Shown: positions 11,138-22,494 of the stretch, piece by piece
Layout of the letters: each line of letters begins with the position of its first letter
Position numbering within the stretch: position 1 is the stretch's first letter
Assembly (NCBI GenBank): GCA_015698045.1
Contig: BLAL01000037.1
Coordinates: 620,001 to 684,000, forward strand
DNA from: Rhizophagus clarus
Taxonomy: Eukaryota > Glomeromycota > Glomeromycetes > Glomerales > Glomeraceae
DNA: 64,000 nt
Reading direction: 5' to 3'
Position numbers and translations under genes: made by a program
The notes under the pieces: model-generated
Told to the model about the DNA's origin: nothing
What the model saw: the letters and a program-made list of their open reading frames with translations, nothing else
The model's database searches: none

Positions 11138-12935
11138 CCTAAAAACATACCTTTGCAGCAAGATGAAAAGAATAAAGACGCAAAACTAAATACAAAAAAA
11201 AGAGAGCTTTAGAGTATCAGAAAAAAAGTGCTGACGCTTTATGACGTGTGAAAAAATCAAGCAGCATTTGCATTTGATAATTCTTCCGGCAATCCAGCTA
11301 TGTAAATTGGCTAATGATACCCAGTAACCATACCCCCAGAGTATGGTGTTTCCTGCTGATTATCCTGTGGGAATGAAATTAATTTTATAAGAACACGATA
11401 ATAAAGAAGTCATTAAAAATTCAAGATGTTGCACACATCGCGTTTAGCTATTCAAGAGGATTTACTTAATTAAAAACTAATATTACAAGAAGTTATTGCA
11501 TAGAAATAATATTTTTCCAAATTTCACTTGTGAACTCAATTATATTGAAATGTTTTGAGAACTGCAAAACGATATACTCGACAACATTGCAATTATATAC
11601 TTGAGAAGGTCTGCACCATATACAATCTCCTTAAGCTATATACGTAAATATGCTAGGTGTGCAGGCTGATCATGTTGTTAAAAAAATATATATAAATCAG
11701 AGCTGAACAGATTATATTATTGAATCGACTTACATTTTTATTATTATACTTTTACAATAACATGATTAAATTTTAACCAATCAAAATTATATATTATGAT
11801 GGACCAAAATTTTATTTATTTTTTTTTTTTATTTTACCTTGAGGGTAAATATATCTATCATACACGATCATTTTTTTTAATCCAAAAGGGAAATTTAAGT
11901 AAAATATATCGAAATTATGTATATTTGTTCGATGCAGTAGATTGATACCTGACGCATGTTACTTGTGATTAAAATTTCAAAACTTACTAAAATAAATTTC
12001 TTTATTAAAAAAGTTAATAACCATATTAAAAAATATGTAACCCTGAAATATTAAATTGATTAGACTCAAACTCACGAAAAACACTTCATTCAATATTAAT
12101 AAACTACAAGTTTTTTCAAATTAATATATAATTTCGCATAGATTAAATAGGCATAAAACTTTCAATATGTGTAATTTATTGAATAAAAGCCATTTCATTA
12201 GTAAAAAAGATTTTTTTTACTATAGACCTTGTATTGTCTGATTCAAGTGACGCGCATCAATTAGCATGTGTGCCAGGTTTGTGGCGCAGTCAGATAATAA
12301 AGAGAGAATTTTTAACTTAAAAAATAACCAAGTAAATGAAATTCGGCCGCTTTTCAAGTTTACTTGGAGCGACAAGAGCGATTTTATATATCATTATTGA
12401 CTTATTTAACAAAAATCTTTCTTTCACGAAATCCATATTTTTGAAAATGAGCAAAGACGGTAGAATCAATCATTTATATGTAAAGTCAAAATCGACAAAT
12501 CAAAACTGTACTACATGATCATCTAATGTAATATTGGTCAGAAGATCAAAAAATTACCTCTAAATTCGAAAAAAAAATAATTGTAAATACCAACTTCAAA
12601 CCCATCATCTGTTATAAAACTCATCTAACTTGGAAGTTAAAGCAACTTGACAGTTTCGCGAATAAGTAGTAGTTACTAAATAACAGTTAAACGTCATTTG
12701 ACAAATATTTGAGTACAAAACATTGTTACGACACTGTAAACATTTTATTTTTAAATTATAAATATTTTATTAACATATTTTTTCATAATAATAATATACT
12801 ATAATGTCTTTTATTATATATCCTTATAGGATCACACTATATATTTTTTTACATTTATTGAATAGCTTTATTAGAGATATATATAATAAATGAACATTGT
12901 CTTGTTACATATAAATCATGAATACATTAACTTTA
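11138..12935. other. AT-rich intergenic stretch
   Basis: No gene is supported. The 60-codon ORF at 12336-12518 has no family signature. The region separates the purine tract from the recombinase gene. Confidence 0.35.
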
Positions 12936-14628
12936 TTAGTTTTTCATATTATTAAAATTAAATGAACAATTATGAAATGTAATTTTGGCATTAGGTTGTT
13001 TTAATAAATCTTGAAAACTTTCAATATCAACGTTTGAATTAGAAATATTTTTATCATTTTCGTCTTCTTGAAGTGGTTCTTTCATTTTTTTATCATTGTT
13101 AACGCTAACTTGTTGCAGAGAAATATTTTCTGCCAATAATTCAAATATAAATAAGAATTTCAAATGTTTAAAATATAGTTCTATTAAATAATATAGTACC
13201 TTTAGCAACTTGCAGTGCAGAACGAAATCCAGGTGTTGAAATTGTATCAGGTGTTATGTCAATATTCTGATTATCATTGTTTTGCTCATTAATGATCATT
13301 GAAGTAGTACTACATGACGTTAAAGTGTTTTGATCTGTATATAAAAATAAATTAATCTATTACTTTAGTATAATAAAAATTACTAATAGTACCAGGCATA
13401 AAAATGGCTTCAACTAATCCATTTAATGAAACATTTTGAAGTTTTTCACTTGATCGCTCGTATGATTTCAATCCACTTATAGATTTATGTCGGGATACAG
13501 ACATAACTTCAATATCTGTAAAATTCAACTCTTTTAATAAAGAGACTAAGGATTTACGCCCAGAATGATTAGTAATTTTTCTTCCTTCAGCAGAAATTCC
13601 ACATTCAACAGCAAGATTATGAAGGAATCCTTGTAATCGAAGTTTTCCTATTTGATTTTTCAAATACCATTTACCCTGATAAATATATACTAAAAGATAA
13701 AACAATTAAATTAATAATAATATTATTATTGATTAATTACTATATATATAGTCTTACCATCTTCATCTGTTATTTCTTGTAAATAAAAATTTTCTTTGGC
13801 ATTAATAGGACGTTTGGTAAAAAATAAATCATAATCTGCAATAATACTTGGATGACCTGGAATTCGTAATTTATCACCAGAACCATTATTTGGGTCTTCA
13901 ATACCTCCTTGTTTTGTCTTTGATCGTATAATATTTACATCATAACCCCCATCATATCGTTTTTGAAAATGATTAAATTTTAATTTATAGTGTTCCCCAC
14001 CACGAAGACCAAGAAAAAGTGCATTATAAAAAAAGATTCTTTTTAAAAGTCCTGATGGAGTTTCTTGAGTAAGTATAGGAGATTGTAATATCTGTTGACA
14101 TTCTTCAATAGTAAGAGGTGAAGATCCATTTTTTACACCTTTACCAAGTTCAGCTAATTCTTTCAATTTACCATCAAGTATCAAATGTAAATCAGAAAAT
14201 TGCTTTTGATCAAGTAAATCAACTGGTCGTAATGGAGAATACATATTTAGATGTCGATTTAATGCATGCATTGCATTAATAATAGATGATGTTGAATACT
14301 CTTCTCCATTTTGTTGTTTCATTACTGTAACATAATCAGATATTTGTTCTTCCAAGTCTTTTAAGTTGGTGATATTCTCGCAATTACCAGCCAGTCCAAT
14401 TGTTTTACAATATTTTTCAAATTTTTTAAGCCAGTTATTCGTTGATAAATGGGTATTTTCAACAACAGACTTTTGTTTATAATATTCTTTTTGTTCTTTC
14501 GTAGGTTTAGTATAAACAACTGAAGAAGATATCTAATAAAATACAAAATCATAACATTCAATGATAATTAATAATATACAATTATACAGTATGACAATAA
14601 TAACCTTATTTTTTCGCGGAACTTTCAT
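12936..14628 (-). CDS. Crypton-type (DUF3504-like) tyrosine recombinase, five exons, intact
   Basis: Exons on the minus strand: 14628-14605, 14532-13758, 13689-13393, 13334-13200, 13129-12936. All introns are GT-AG, the phases agree, and the joined frame is 474 residues. Residues 30-95 form the N-terminal helical, core-binding region (NWLKKF, QQNGEEYSTSSI). The catalytic domain has the first Arg in LFLGLRGGEHY, then H-x-x-R in NHSGRKSL, a His in SRHKSISG and the nucleophile Tyr in LKSYER, so the R-HxxR-H-Y set is complete. The C-terminal exons are Asn-rich and end KITFHNCSFNFNNM. Cryptons move by site-specific recombination and lack terminal inverted repeats, so element ends cannot be read from one copy. 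It could also be a domesticated recombinase. The first donor (GTTATT) is weak, but the join is in phase. A triple tandem repeat lies just before the start codon. Confidence 0.8.
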
Positions 14629-14638
14629 GTTGAAGCTT

Positions 14639-14726
14639 GAAAAAAAAAGAGTATTGTAAAGTAAAAAAAAAAAGAGTATTGTAAAGTAAAAAAAAAAAGA
14701 GTATTGTAAAGTAAAAAAAAAAAGTA
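14639..14726. repeat. Three tandem copies of a 26-base A-rich unit
   Basis: AAGAGTATTGTAAAGT separated by A runs occurs three times in a row, directly upstream of the recombinase start codon at 14628. It probably lies in its promoter or 5' leader. A slippage-prone minisatellite is the simplest reading. Confidence 0.7.
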
Positions 14727-14802
14727 AAATTATTTAAACAAATAGACTATAAATAAACTTTCTGATTTTATAGTGTGATCGTGAGAGTCTATATAATAAA
14801 AC

Positions 14803-14953
14803 ACTTATTGTATAGGTCTTTAGGCAATACTCTGCTATTTTCGATTTCAGCAATTTGATGGCCAGATTGTGCCACTTACGTGGCACAATCTGAGCCTATC
14901 AAATGGCCTCAATCGAAAACAGCACGTTATTGCCTAAATACTATACAATAAGT
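14803..14953. mobile_element. Near-perfect 151-bp inverted repeat (foldback MITE)
   Basis: The left arm begins ACTTATTGTATAG and the right arm ends CTATACAATAAGT. The arms share TAGGCAATA, TTTTCGAT, ATTTGATGGCC / GGCCTCAATCGAAAAC and end at a GTGCCAC-TTAC-GTGGCAC turn near 14872. The whole unit can fold into one long hairpin with almost no loop. There is no coding sequence. A target duplication is not certain. Confidence 0.65.
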
Positions 14954-14984
14954 ATATATTATTAGCATATGGAGATTGTATAAT

Positions 14985-15245
14985 GAGTGATACGAAAAGT
15001 TGTAGAGTATGAGGGAGGTGTTGAGTAGAGTATAACGCCCATGTGACACTATACTCAGGTGATGAATAATATGCATGAATGATTTACATAGTAAATATAC
15101 CATATATAGAAAGGCCTAGACGGTCTGTTTATTTATCACTTGAGTATATGTCACGCTGGCAGACGCGTCACATCACATGATCATATGTGATGTGGCTATA
15201 CTCTACTCAACACCTCCCCCATACTCTACAACTTTTCGTCTTACC
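14985..15245. mobile_element. Mutator-like MITE, 261 bp, with 9-bp target duplication
   Basis: The terminal inverted repeats share ACGAAAAGTTGTAGAGTATG and AGGTGTTGAGTAGAGTATA (about 45 bases each, few mismatches). The element is flanked by the direct repeat TTGTATAAT at 14976-14984 and 15246-15254. A 9-bp duplication with long inverted ends fits the Mutator-like superfamily. The interior holds no ORF. High arm identity and an exact target duplication point to fairly recent insertion. Confidence 0.7.
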
Positions 15246-15635
15246 TTGTATAATATGTAATAAATTATACTAAAGTTATGTCCAACAAAAAGTGCAAACT
15301 CTTTAAAATGCAAAAAATAAAAAAAAAATATTAAAAATATCGTGATCATCATGTGATTCCACATTTAAAAATTGCTGCGTCACGAACCTGGCAGGTGCCA
15401 CAACAAAAAGCGAAACAATGATTTAAATGACATTTAAACATGGACTGTGAAACATAAATTTTTAGACTAATTCCAAGGATGCGCGCAGTGATAAATAAAA
15501 ATTTGATCACGTGATCCAATAAATTTTCAATTGTATTGGCGGAATTCGCCTCTCCCTATGTGACGAACAAGAACTGGCGAAACGACGAAACGTACCGAGG
15601 CTTCGCGAATTTATTTATACTTTATTATTCAATTA

Positions 15636-15779
15636 CCCGTTTAATGCTTGGCGTAACTGCATGATTAACATGATTTGCATATAGGATTTCTAATATAAAT
15701 CATTAAAAATTCCCTTCCTTTCAAAATCTTTTTCCTTCAAAAAAAAAAAAAAAAAAATAATTTTTTCGTACGATCTGTA
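15636..15779 (+). promoter_or_regulatory. Family promoter block, copy 3
   Basis: Contains GGCGTAACTGCATGATTA, ATTTGCATAT, TATAAATCATTAAAA, CCCTTCCTTTCAAAATCTTT and GTACGATCT, matching 5230-5380 in order. An expanded A run (about 17) replaces the shorter one of copy 2. It lies about 45-190 bases before the start codon of the next gene. Confidence 0.6.
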
Positions 15780-15821
15780 AAGATATTACCCATTAAGGAA
15801 ATTTTTTAAAGAATAGACAAT

Positions 15822-16394
15822 ATGGCTTCGCAAGTTCAAACATCTAACTCAGAATCTAAATATAATTCACAAGATTATGCTGTTCAATCTTTCGAAAGGC
15901 AGGAAACTTCGACTGCTCTGAACGATGTGACCTACGCAGTACAATCTCTTAATTTAGTTCCTAGCTTTCAGTTTCAACAAACAGTAACCAACGCACATGT
16001 ACAACTCGATTCTCTCCAAATTCAACCCGTTCATCCCACTACCTTTTTCTATCGGCCACCAAACGATTATCATTATTATGTTATTTGCAAGGAAATCTCA
16101 AACGACTCCGTTGGAAACTTATTAAACAAATTACTAAAAGAAAGTAATGAAACCAATGAAAATGAATGTATTTTCTATTATCAGCAACAATATGATAACC
16201 GACTTTATCAAGTATCATGTCAAATTGTTTCCCCTCTCGAAATTAATAATTGTTTGAGTAAAAATTTTCTTGGTGTTGAATTTCAACAAAACATGGAGCA
16301 AGAAAAGTTAGTGTTTACTTTCGATCAAAAAGAGTATCTCGAAGGTCATTTAAAGAAATATTTAAGCCAATACGTATTAGAAAATAAAAATTAA
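15822..16394 (+). CDS. Unknown small protein, duplicated family, long form (third copy)
   Basis: 190 residues, intronless. It is closest to the 3010 copy: the Gln/Ser-rich N-terminal region is alignable (SQVQTSNSE, QSFERQETSTALNDVTYAVQS, NLVPS) but carries several small in-frame deletions. The C-terminal domain runs from HPTTFFYRPPNDY to KKYLSQYVL with the ECIFYYQQQYDNRLYQVSC core unchanged. The core being more conserved than the N-terminal region suggests selection on the domain. No signal peptide or membrane segment; function unknown. The copy sits 10 kb from the other two, separated by the foldback element and the recombinase, which probably landed between duplicates. Confidence 0.8.
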   Translation: MASQVQTSNSESKYNSQDYAVQSFERQETSTALNDVTYAVQSLNLVPSFQFQQTVTNAHVQLDSLQIQPVHPTTFFYRPPNDYHYYVICKEISNDSVGNLLNKLLKESNETNENECIFYYQQQYDNRLYQVSCQIVSPLEINNCLSKNFLGVEFQQNMEQEKLVFTFDQKEYLEGHLKKYLSQYVLENKN

Positions 16395-17678
16395 AAGATT
16401 TTAAGTCTTACATGGTTTGTATTTTATTTCTATTTTGTTGTATTCTTCCTAAATGTATCAAAATTTTAAATAAAGAATGTTTTACGTATGATCTTCAAAG
16501 GTTTATAAACATCTTAATGTACAAAAAAACCAAATTAAGCAATTCTGAAAATAGGGATTTTTCCATGCTTTAAACTTAGATAAATTCGTTAAAAAGGAAA
16601 AATTTTCAGAGAAATGAAGAGAAATTTGGATGAGTTAATGGATGTTTTTCTGTTTTCAGAAAATAGTCTTCCATAGAATAATCCACGCGATAGCGAAACT
16701 AACTTAACGAATCATCATTAATTCTTTAGATTCAGTTTAGTATATGAAATAGAAGTATTTTATGCAACGCTTTCAAGTATTGAGAGTGTATAACATATTA
16801 CATGAGTAACGTTGACTATATATTTTTATTCGTAATGTCAAAGCAATTGTTACGATTGGTCGTTCGGCAAGCCGGTTCCGGTTCAACTTCTTAAAATGGT
16901 TTAATGGATACAAGTTCAGAAACTGCTAAATTTACTGAACCATAGAATTTGATATAAGTTTGCTGTTACCTTCAAAAGTTAACGGTTATAAATTTATAAT
17001 TGTACGTAAATATTAAATATATAATATTATCGTATCATTTGTGCCAGAATCCGGAATATTTATCATCAATATACGACGGTATATACAATTATTAAAATTA
17101 TTTACTAAAAATTTGACATTTATTATTGAGAAAAATTTGTAGATGGTACGATTAAATCTTGACCGTTTTTAGATTAAAAAAATAAATAAAGAGTAATCAC
17201 TAGCCCACAAAAATTAATAAAAAATCTGTAAATTAAATCCGTTTTATTTCTTAACAAGGTTGTTTTCTTACATATGCAGCAGAAACACTGCTATCTAGAA
17301 ACATGGGCTTTTTTAATAAAAGTTCTTTATTTTAAAACAATATTTTTTTTTTTCAAAATTTGCTAGAATATCTATGCCTAAGATAGCGATCTCTATCACC
17401 GCGGTCAATATATTAGTAATTTTATTTATTATCGCAATTCTCTAAATTATACAACAAAAATAACATTAGTTTAGACGATTCTATAAATTGGGAGTTTCCA
17501 TTAGCGGAATTTCTTATTACAAAAAAATTTGATGATAATTAATCATTATTATTATTCAACTTTGACGCATTTTTTTTTTTAGAAAAACGGAAACCGGATT
17601 AGATGTGATCCGATCATTATTATATAATATACTTAAAGAAACAATAAAATTTAATTAATTAAAAATAATACTAAGTGT
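16395..17678. other. Duplicated 3' flank of copy 3, then AT-rich DNA
   Basis: 16430-16500 repeats the TTTCTATTTT...AATAAAGAATGTTTT tail. 16540-16680 matches 3860-4000, and 16875-17060 is distantly like 6480-6660. Beyond 17060 I see nothing supported. Confidence 0.4.
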
Positions 17679-17867
17679 CTAGCTGTATACCCACTTTTGT
17701 CCTGGAATTGAAATTTTTACTTGGTAATTATTAAATTCGCTTTGTGTCATTAAACTTTCATTATAGAATCTGGAATTGGAGATTTTTTTCGGCGTAAATT
17801 CTGATTCTCCGGATTCAGTGACTTGCGTTATACGGTAATAAATAAACTTAATATAATAATCGTACAT
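17679..17867 (-). CDS. Hypothetical 62-residue ORF, possible gene fragment
   Basis: The second half (VTESGESEFTPKKISNSR, then MTQSEFNNYQVKISIPGQK) has balanced composition unlike the Phe/Ile/Lys-rich noise ORFs around it, so it may be the end of a real or decayed gene. No domain is recognised, no promoter is seen, and the start lies directly beside a tandem repeat array. Low confidence. Confidence 0.25.
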   Translation of the reverse strand: MYDYYIKFIYYRITQVTESGESEFTPKKISNSRFYNESLMTQSEFNNYQVKISIPGQKWVYS

Positions 17868-17884
17868 CGACTATGGTGTCTCCC

Positions 17885-18062
17885 TCCACATTGGTTATTA
17901 ATTTAATAACGCGCCCCTTGAGATGTAATTCCACACTGGGTCATTAATTTAATAACGCGCCCCAAGATGTAATTCCACATTGGGTCATTAATTTAATAAC
18001 ACGTCCCCGAGATGTAATTCCACATTGGGTCATTAATTATAACGCGCCCACTTGATGTAATT
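17885..18062. repeat. Four tandem units of about 53 bp
   Basis: The units share GATGTAATTCCACATTGGGT, then CATTAATTTAATAACGCGCCCC, with small differences between copies and some decay in the first and last. Each contains the short palindrome ATTAATTTAAT next to a GC-rich CGCGCCC, unusual in this AT-rich setting. Confidence 0.7.
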
Positions 18063-18497
18063 TATAAATAATTTGTTGTATTTTCGAGGCGGGTGTTTTA
18101 TTCGAACATATAATTGATATTAAATAGATATAGAATAAAAGAAATAAAAGAAAATGAAAATCAACATTATTGGTCATGATGGATAAAAATAGGGTCACCC
18201 AAAACAGAATAAGATAAATAAACAAAGAGAAAAGTATGAAAATTGACAAAAGATTCATTCAACTCGTTAGAAGAGTATCCTAGATTAATTAAATTTAATA
18301 ATCATGTAATATCAGACACAAAATACGTCTTAAACTAAGAACTGCCATCATGGTAAAAAAAAAAAATCATACTTACCAACTATACTTAATCGGTTCTTGA
18401 CCGGACACAACCACCACACTTTACCGACATCACCCGATTGCCACCATCATACTTTATCGATATCATCAGATTGCCACCAACTTACCGTTATCCGACC

Positions 18498-20448
18498 TCA
18501 ATACCAATAAGAACCAAAATTAGTATTATATGACTTGATTTCGCTAACTTTTAATTCTTTTAATATATCATTATTAATAATAATATTATCATCAACATCA
18601 TCATTATTATAATTATCGATAACAAATTTTAATTCATCATCCAACCACTTTTGAAAATTCACGAAATTATTACAATCCCTATTAAAAAAATCTTTTTGAA
18701 ATCTAATCTCCCTTAAAGAACCAGAATTATTAATAACATGATCCACCATGATTTTCAAATAATCCTTATGATTTTCAAAAATATTATGAAAAGCGATAGT
18801 AATAAAATTAGAATTAGAATTCAATAATAAAGATTCAAATTCTTTTGAAGTAATCATAAAATTTAAATCTAAATAAAGTAAAGAAGTAGGAAGGGATTCA
18901 GCCAATTGAATAATATGATGTAAAGATAATTTGTGATATTTTGAAGTATTTAAAAATAAATATTTTAAAGATAAATTTTTTAATAAATTACTAAAAACTT
19001 GTAATAAATCATGAGAAATTTTTAAAGAAAGATGAGTAATATATGAATTATGATTTTTTAAAGTGACAAGAACGGGAAGAGGAATAGTATATAAAGTAGA
19101 AGAAAAAGTGAATAAATTTCTACCAATCAATTTAAGAAAATAAATCAAAGTACCAACATTCGTATCATTAAAATTATAATAAAAATTTTTCACGGAAAGA
19201 TTAAAATCGGTAACGGATAAAGTAGTAAGATTTAAATTATGTTCATAATCATCACCTTTTGTACTTTGAATTAAATCCAAAGTAATTAAATTTCTACAAG
19301 TATTTAATAATTTAATTAATAAAATGACGTCAGATAAACCTTCCAAACGTAAATAAGTTAAAGAATTACAATGATCCCCTATAGCAGAATAAAATATTGA
19401 AGAATTCCTCCAAAAATTACTTAAAGATAAAGATTTTAAATTTTTTTGAGATTGAATCAATTTAATTATTGAATCATCAATTTCAGAATATTCATACCTA
19501 TTATTTTTATAAATATGAATAGATAAATATTGAATATTATAAGTATATTCTGATAAATTATTAAATAAATTATTCCAAGATAAACAATATTCATCAATTA
19601 TATTAAAACTTTGATATTTAAATTCATTTAATTTGTGCAATACTGATTCGATTCCATTATATGACGTAATATCAGTAAACTTGATATCGTGATTATTTTG
19701 ATAATTGATTAATTTAAATCCATTAGAATATTTACAAAATAAATTTCCCAATAATCTCGCAAGTAAATGAATTTTTTGTTCAAATTTGTTCGGATCATAA
19801 GGCTTATTACTCTTATTATTTTTAATTACCCATAATTTTATCGCATAAATAAAATTATTTATATCAAAGTATTGAATATATTTTGGATATTCAAATAATA
19901 ATAATAATTTATTACTATTATTATTACTGCTGCTGCTGTTGTTGTTATTGTTACTTGATAGAATATCTTGCGCTCTTAATAATTCTCTTTCTTCTACCGG
20001 TAAAAAATTAATATAAATTTTTATTAATTTTAAACCGAAATCTTTTGGATATCCATGTTCGAATGGTCGACGCCATAATAACGGTATTGATAATCTACAC
20101 CAATGTCGATTCACTAATGCACATGAGAATAAGGAATTTCTATCATTATCCATTGATTCAAAAATTTCTTCAAAACAATTTGATGGAAGTTTTTGCATAA
20201 TATGATTTTGAGATTCTGAAAATTCGGAAAATTCTTGAAATTCAAATCCTTGAAGTTTATTATTATTAACTTCTTCATGTTTAAAACTTTTTATCGTATG
20301 TTTTATAAGTTGAACGGGAGATTTTGTATCTAAAAAAGTTATATATATTTAATTTAATAACATATACTGTATATTTATATATTTTTTTATATATATATAT
20401 ATATACTTTTAATTTTTTAAGAAAACAACACAACTTACTTAAGAACAT
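18498..20448 (-). CDS. F-box protein with leucine-rich, repeat-like C-terminal region
   Basis: Two exons: 20448-20439 (ATGTTCTTAA, followed by a strong GTAAGT donor) and 20329-18498, giving 613 residues. The long exon's own first ATG (20198) would drop 47 residues, but the frame stays open back to the acceptor and joins in phase. Residues 50-95 form the F-box (LPSNCFEEIF, then CALVNRHWC, then LLWRRPF), which in other proteins binds Skp1 in SCF ubiquitin ligases. The rest has irregular Leu/Asn-rich repeats (SLSLSNF, YLRLEGLSDV, TLDLIQST, YLDLNF) typical of substrate-binding LRR folds. An Asn/Ser homopolymer stretch is encoded near 19910-19960. Substrate unknown; F-box families are greatly expanded in these fungi. 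Confidence 0.8.
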
Positions 20449-20973
20449 GGTAAATTGATGATAACCATAACAGATAATTTAACCAAAAAATTTTTTTTGT
20501 AATAAAAATTAAAAAAAAAAAAAACGGAAGATCAATTCCTTATTCAAATTATTCAAGTCAGTGTGTTGTCATTCTAATCAATTAATCAATTTATTGAGTT
20601 TTTTTAAAAAGAAATTCTCGTGCAACTGATTCACGGCTTCTTTGTTCCGATAATCACTGATAAGTAAGGTAAATCTTGATTATGTAATACGTGACACAAG
20701 CTATTAATTTTAATGCTTACCAATTTTGTTATTCACGGTGAATATTTTTAGCGGGATCATTTTCTTGGCAAAATTGATGTGCAATATATATATACACTAA
20801 AAAATATTTTTCTGCGGAAAATCGTTTTATTTTTATATTTTGAAACTTTGTTTTTTTTTCATACTTAATTATATACAGGAATTTGTTTCATAAAATGTTT
20901 AAAAATGTTTGATTTCTGTTAACTAAGTTGTAACGATCTAAATAATTTTCTACTTTTAAACCAATAATATTTT

Positions 20974-21669
20974 TTACTCATCATCATCGTCTATAGCATC
21001 GTCACCCAAAATATTCGATAATGTTTCAGGTTTATTTACAACTTCGGTACACTAAAAAAAGAAGAAAGAAAAAAAGAAATGATTTTTTTAGTGAAAAATT
21101 AATAAAATTATTATTATTATTATTAATTATTAATTAATTCATAATTATTAAAAAGTTTATCACATTCTACTTACAGTGATTTTTTTCCAAAGTTCTCTCT
21201 GTTTTATACTTGCTTGATTTTCATAAGCGACAATGGCAATATCAACGTTTGGACCCCAATACCAAGATAACATGGTCGTTTTGATCATTTTATTCATACC
21301 ACCTCTTTCATTAATTAATCCTTTTTTTCTAGGTACGAAACTATCCGTAACATCAATTTGATAAAATACATTATCCGTTAATTTATCACAAGTGGATTTT
21401 ATAAATGCTATGAATTTATATGTATAATTTGGTGGTAACCATCTTTGTCTAACTAATCCTTTATCAAATAATCCTTTTATTTGCGTCCCACTTTTGTTTA
21501 AATCGTCGTAAAGGACGAAATTTCCTGATAATGTTTCGGAATCAAATGTTATTGTTGCTGTTTCGTCGTTAGGAATAAACCAACGTTGTTTACATCGTTT
21601 TTTTGATAATACTACTGATGGTATTGATATTAAACATATTGTTAAAATGAATAATTTCAAAGTTTTCAT
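20974..21669 (-). CDS. Small secreted protein, two exons
   Basis: Exons 21669-21175 and 21051-20974, with a GTAAGT donor and a TTTTTTTAG acceptor, phase 0, 190 residues. The start is the ATG opening MKTLKLFILTICLISIPSVV, a clear signal peptide of about 21 residues. The longer frame upstream adds only Phe/Lys noise. The mature part has few cysteines, several Trp/Arg pairs (KQRWFIP, RQRWLPP, SWYWGP) and an acidic tail (DDAIDDDDE) from exon 2. It probably enters the secretory pathway. I do not recognise a family, and an effector-type role would be guesswork. It is transcribed divergently from the membrane-protein gene at 22495. Confidence 0.72.
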
Positions 21670-22425
21670 TTTTTTTTTTAAAAAAAAAGGAATAAAAAAT
21701 TGTTTGATCAAAAAAAAAAAAAAAAATTCCAATCCTTATATATATATATATATATATCGTATTTACATACAAAAAAAAATTACTAAACATATATAAACAA
21801 AAAATTAATTATTATAATTTTCTTTTTTTTCTCGTTATAAAAATAAATTTTCATTTGCAAATCTTAAAAAAAAAAGACTCCTATATAAGTAAAAATAAAA
21901 CAATTAAGAAAAAAGGGAAATTTTATTATTAATGATACCAATTTTTTCCTTCCTCAGAAAAAAAAAAACTATCTTTTGGGTTTAGGCATAATATAAATAA
22001 CCAATTTCGTCGTACAAATTTTTTTAGGTTCAACAAAAAAAAAAAAAGTAATTTGGTTAAGATCATACCTATAATTTTATTAACCAAAAATGATTAGAAT
22101 GCCACGGATGAGGTACATTAAGTGATGCTGAGTTAGATTGTGATATCGCAATTCTAGTCCCCCCTTCCCAAACGAACGCCACCCAAAAAGGCGTTCCTAA
22201 CATTGCACCATGCTACACACATGACTTATACACAACAATTGACCTGACCAGAGATAATCCTTGAGTAAATATTCATTGTCATGTGTTACATCTCATCAAC
22301 CGTCAACATTAGAAAAATCAACAACTTCCGTATTACAAATCCACATGATCAATAAAATATAAATGATTTATCCTTAAAAAAAAAAAAAAAAATTTCTCTT
22401 CTCTCCTCCTTTTCTCCTCCCTTTA

Positions 22426-22458
<33 letters not shown>

Positions 22459-22494
22459 ATTCGGTTTTGAAATTTTTTATGTTAAAGAAAGATA
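21670..22494. promoter_or_regulatory. Divergent promoter region between secreted- and membrane-protein genes
   Basis: This 825-bp head-to-head spacer has AT dinucleotide runs close to each start (21736-21758 and 22428-22450). A less AT-rich core lies at 22150-22280 (CCCCCTTCCCAAACG, CAAAAAGGCGTTCC) and a pyrimidine run at 22395-22425 (CTCTCCTCCTTTTCTCCTCC) is typical of a fungal promoter. Shared control of the two genes is possible but not shown. Confidence 0.4.

Noticed and set aside
10620-11148. Three overlapping minus-strand ORFs (79-132 codons)
   Set aside because: They are the translation of the purine tract complement: Phe/Leu/Ser/Pro low complexity in all frames at once.
14361-14561. 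A separate ORF upstream of the recombinase
   Set aside because: It overlaps recombinase exon 2 in another frame; the true reading continues in the recombinase frame to the 24-base first exon.
21590-21790. A 66-codon minus-strand ORF overlapping the secreted-protein start
   Set aside because: An out-of-frame Phe/Ile/Asn-rich shadow; the overlapping frame has a proper signal peptide.
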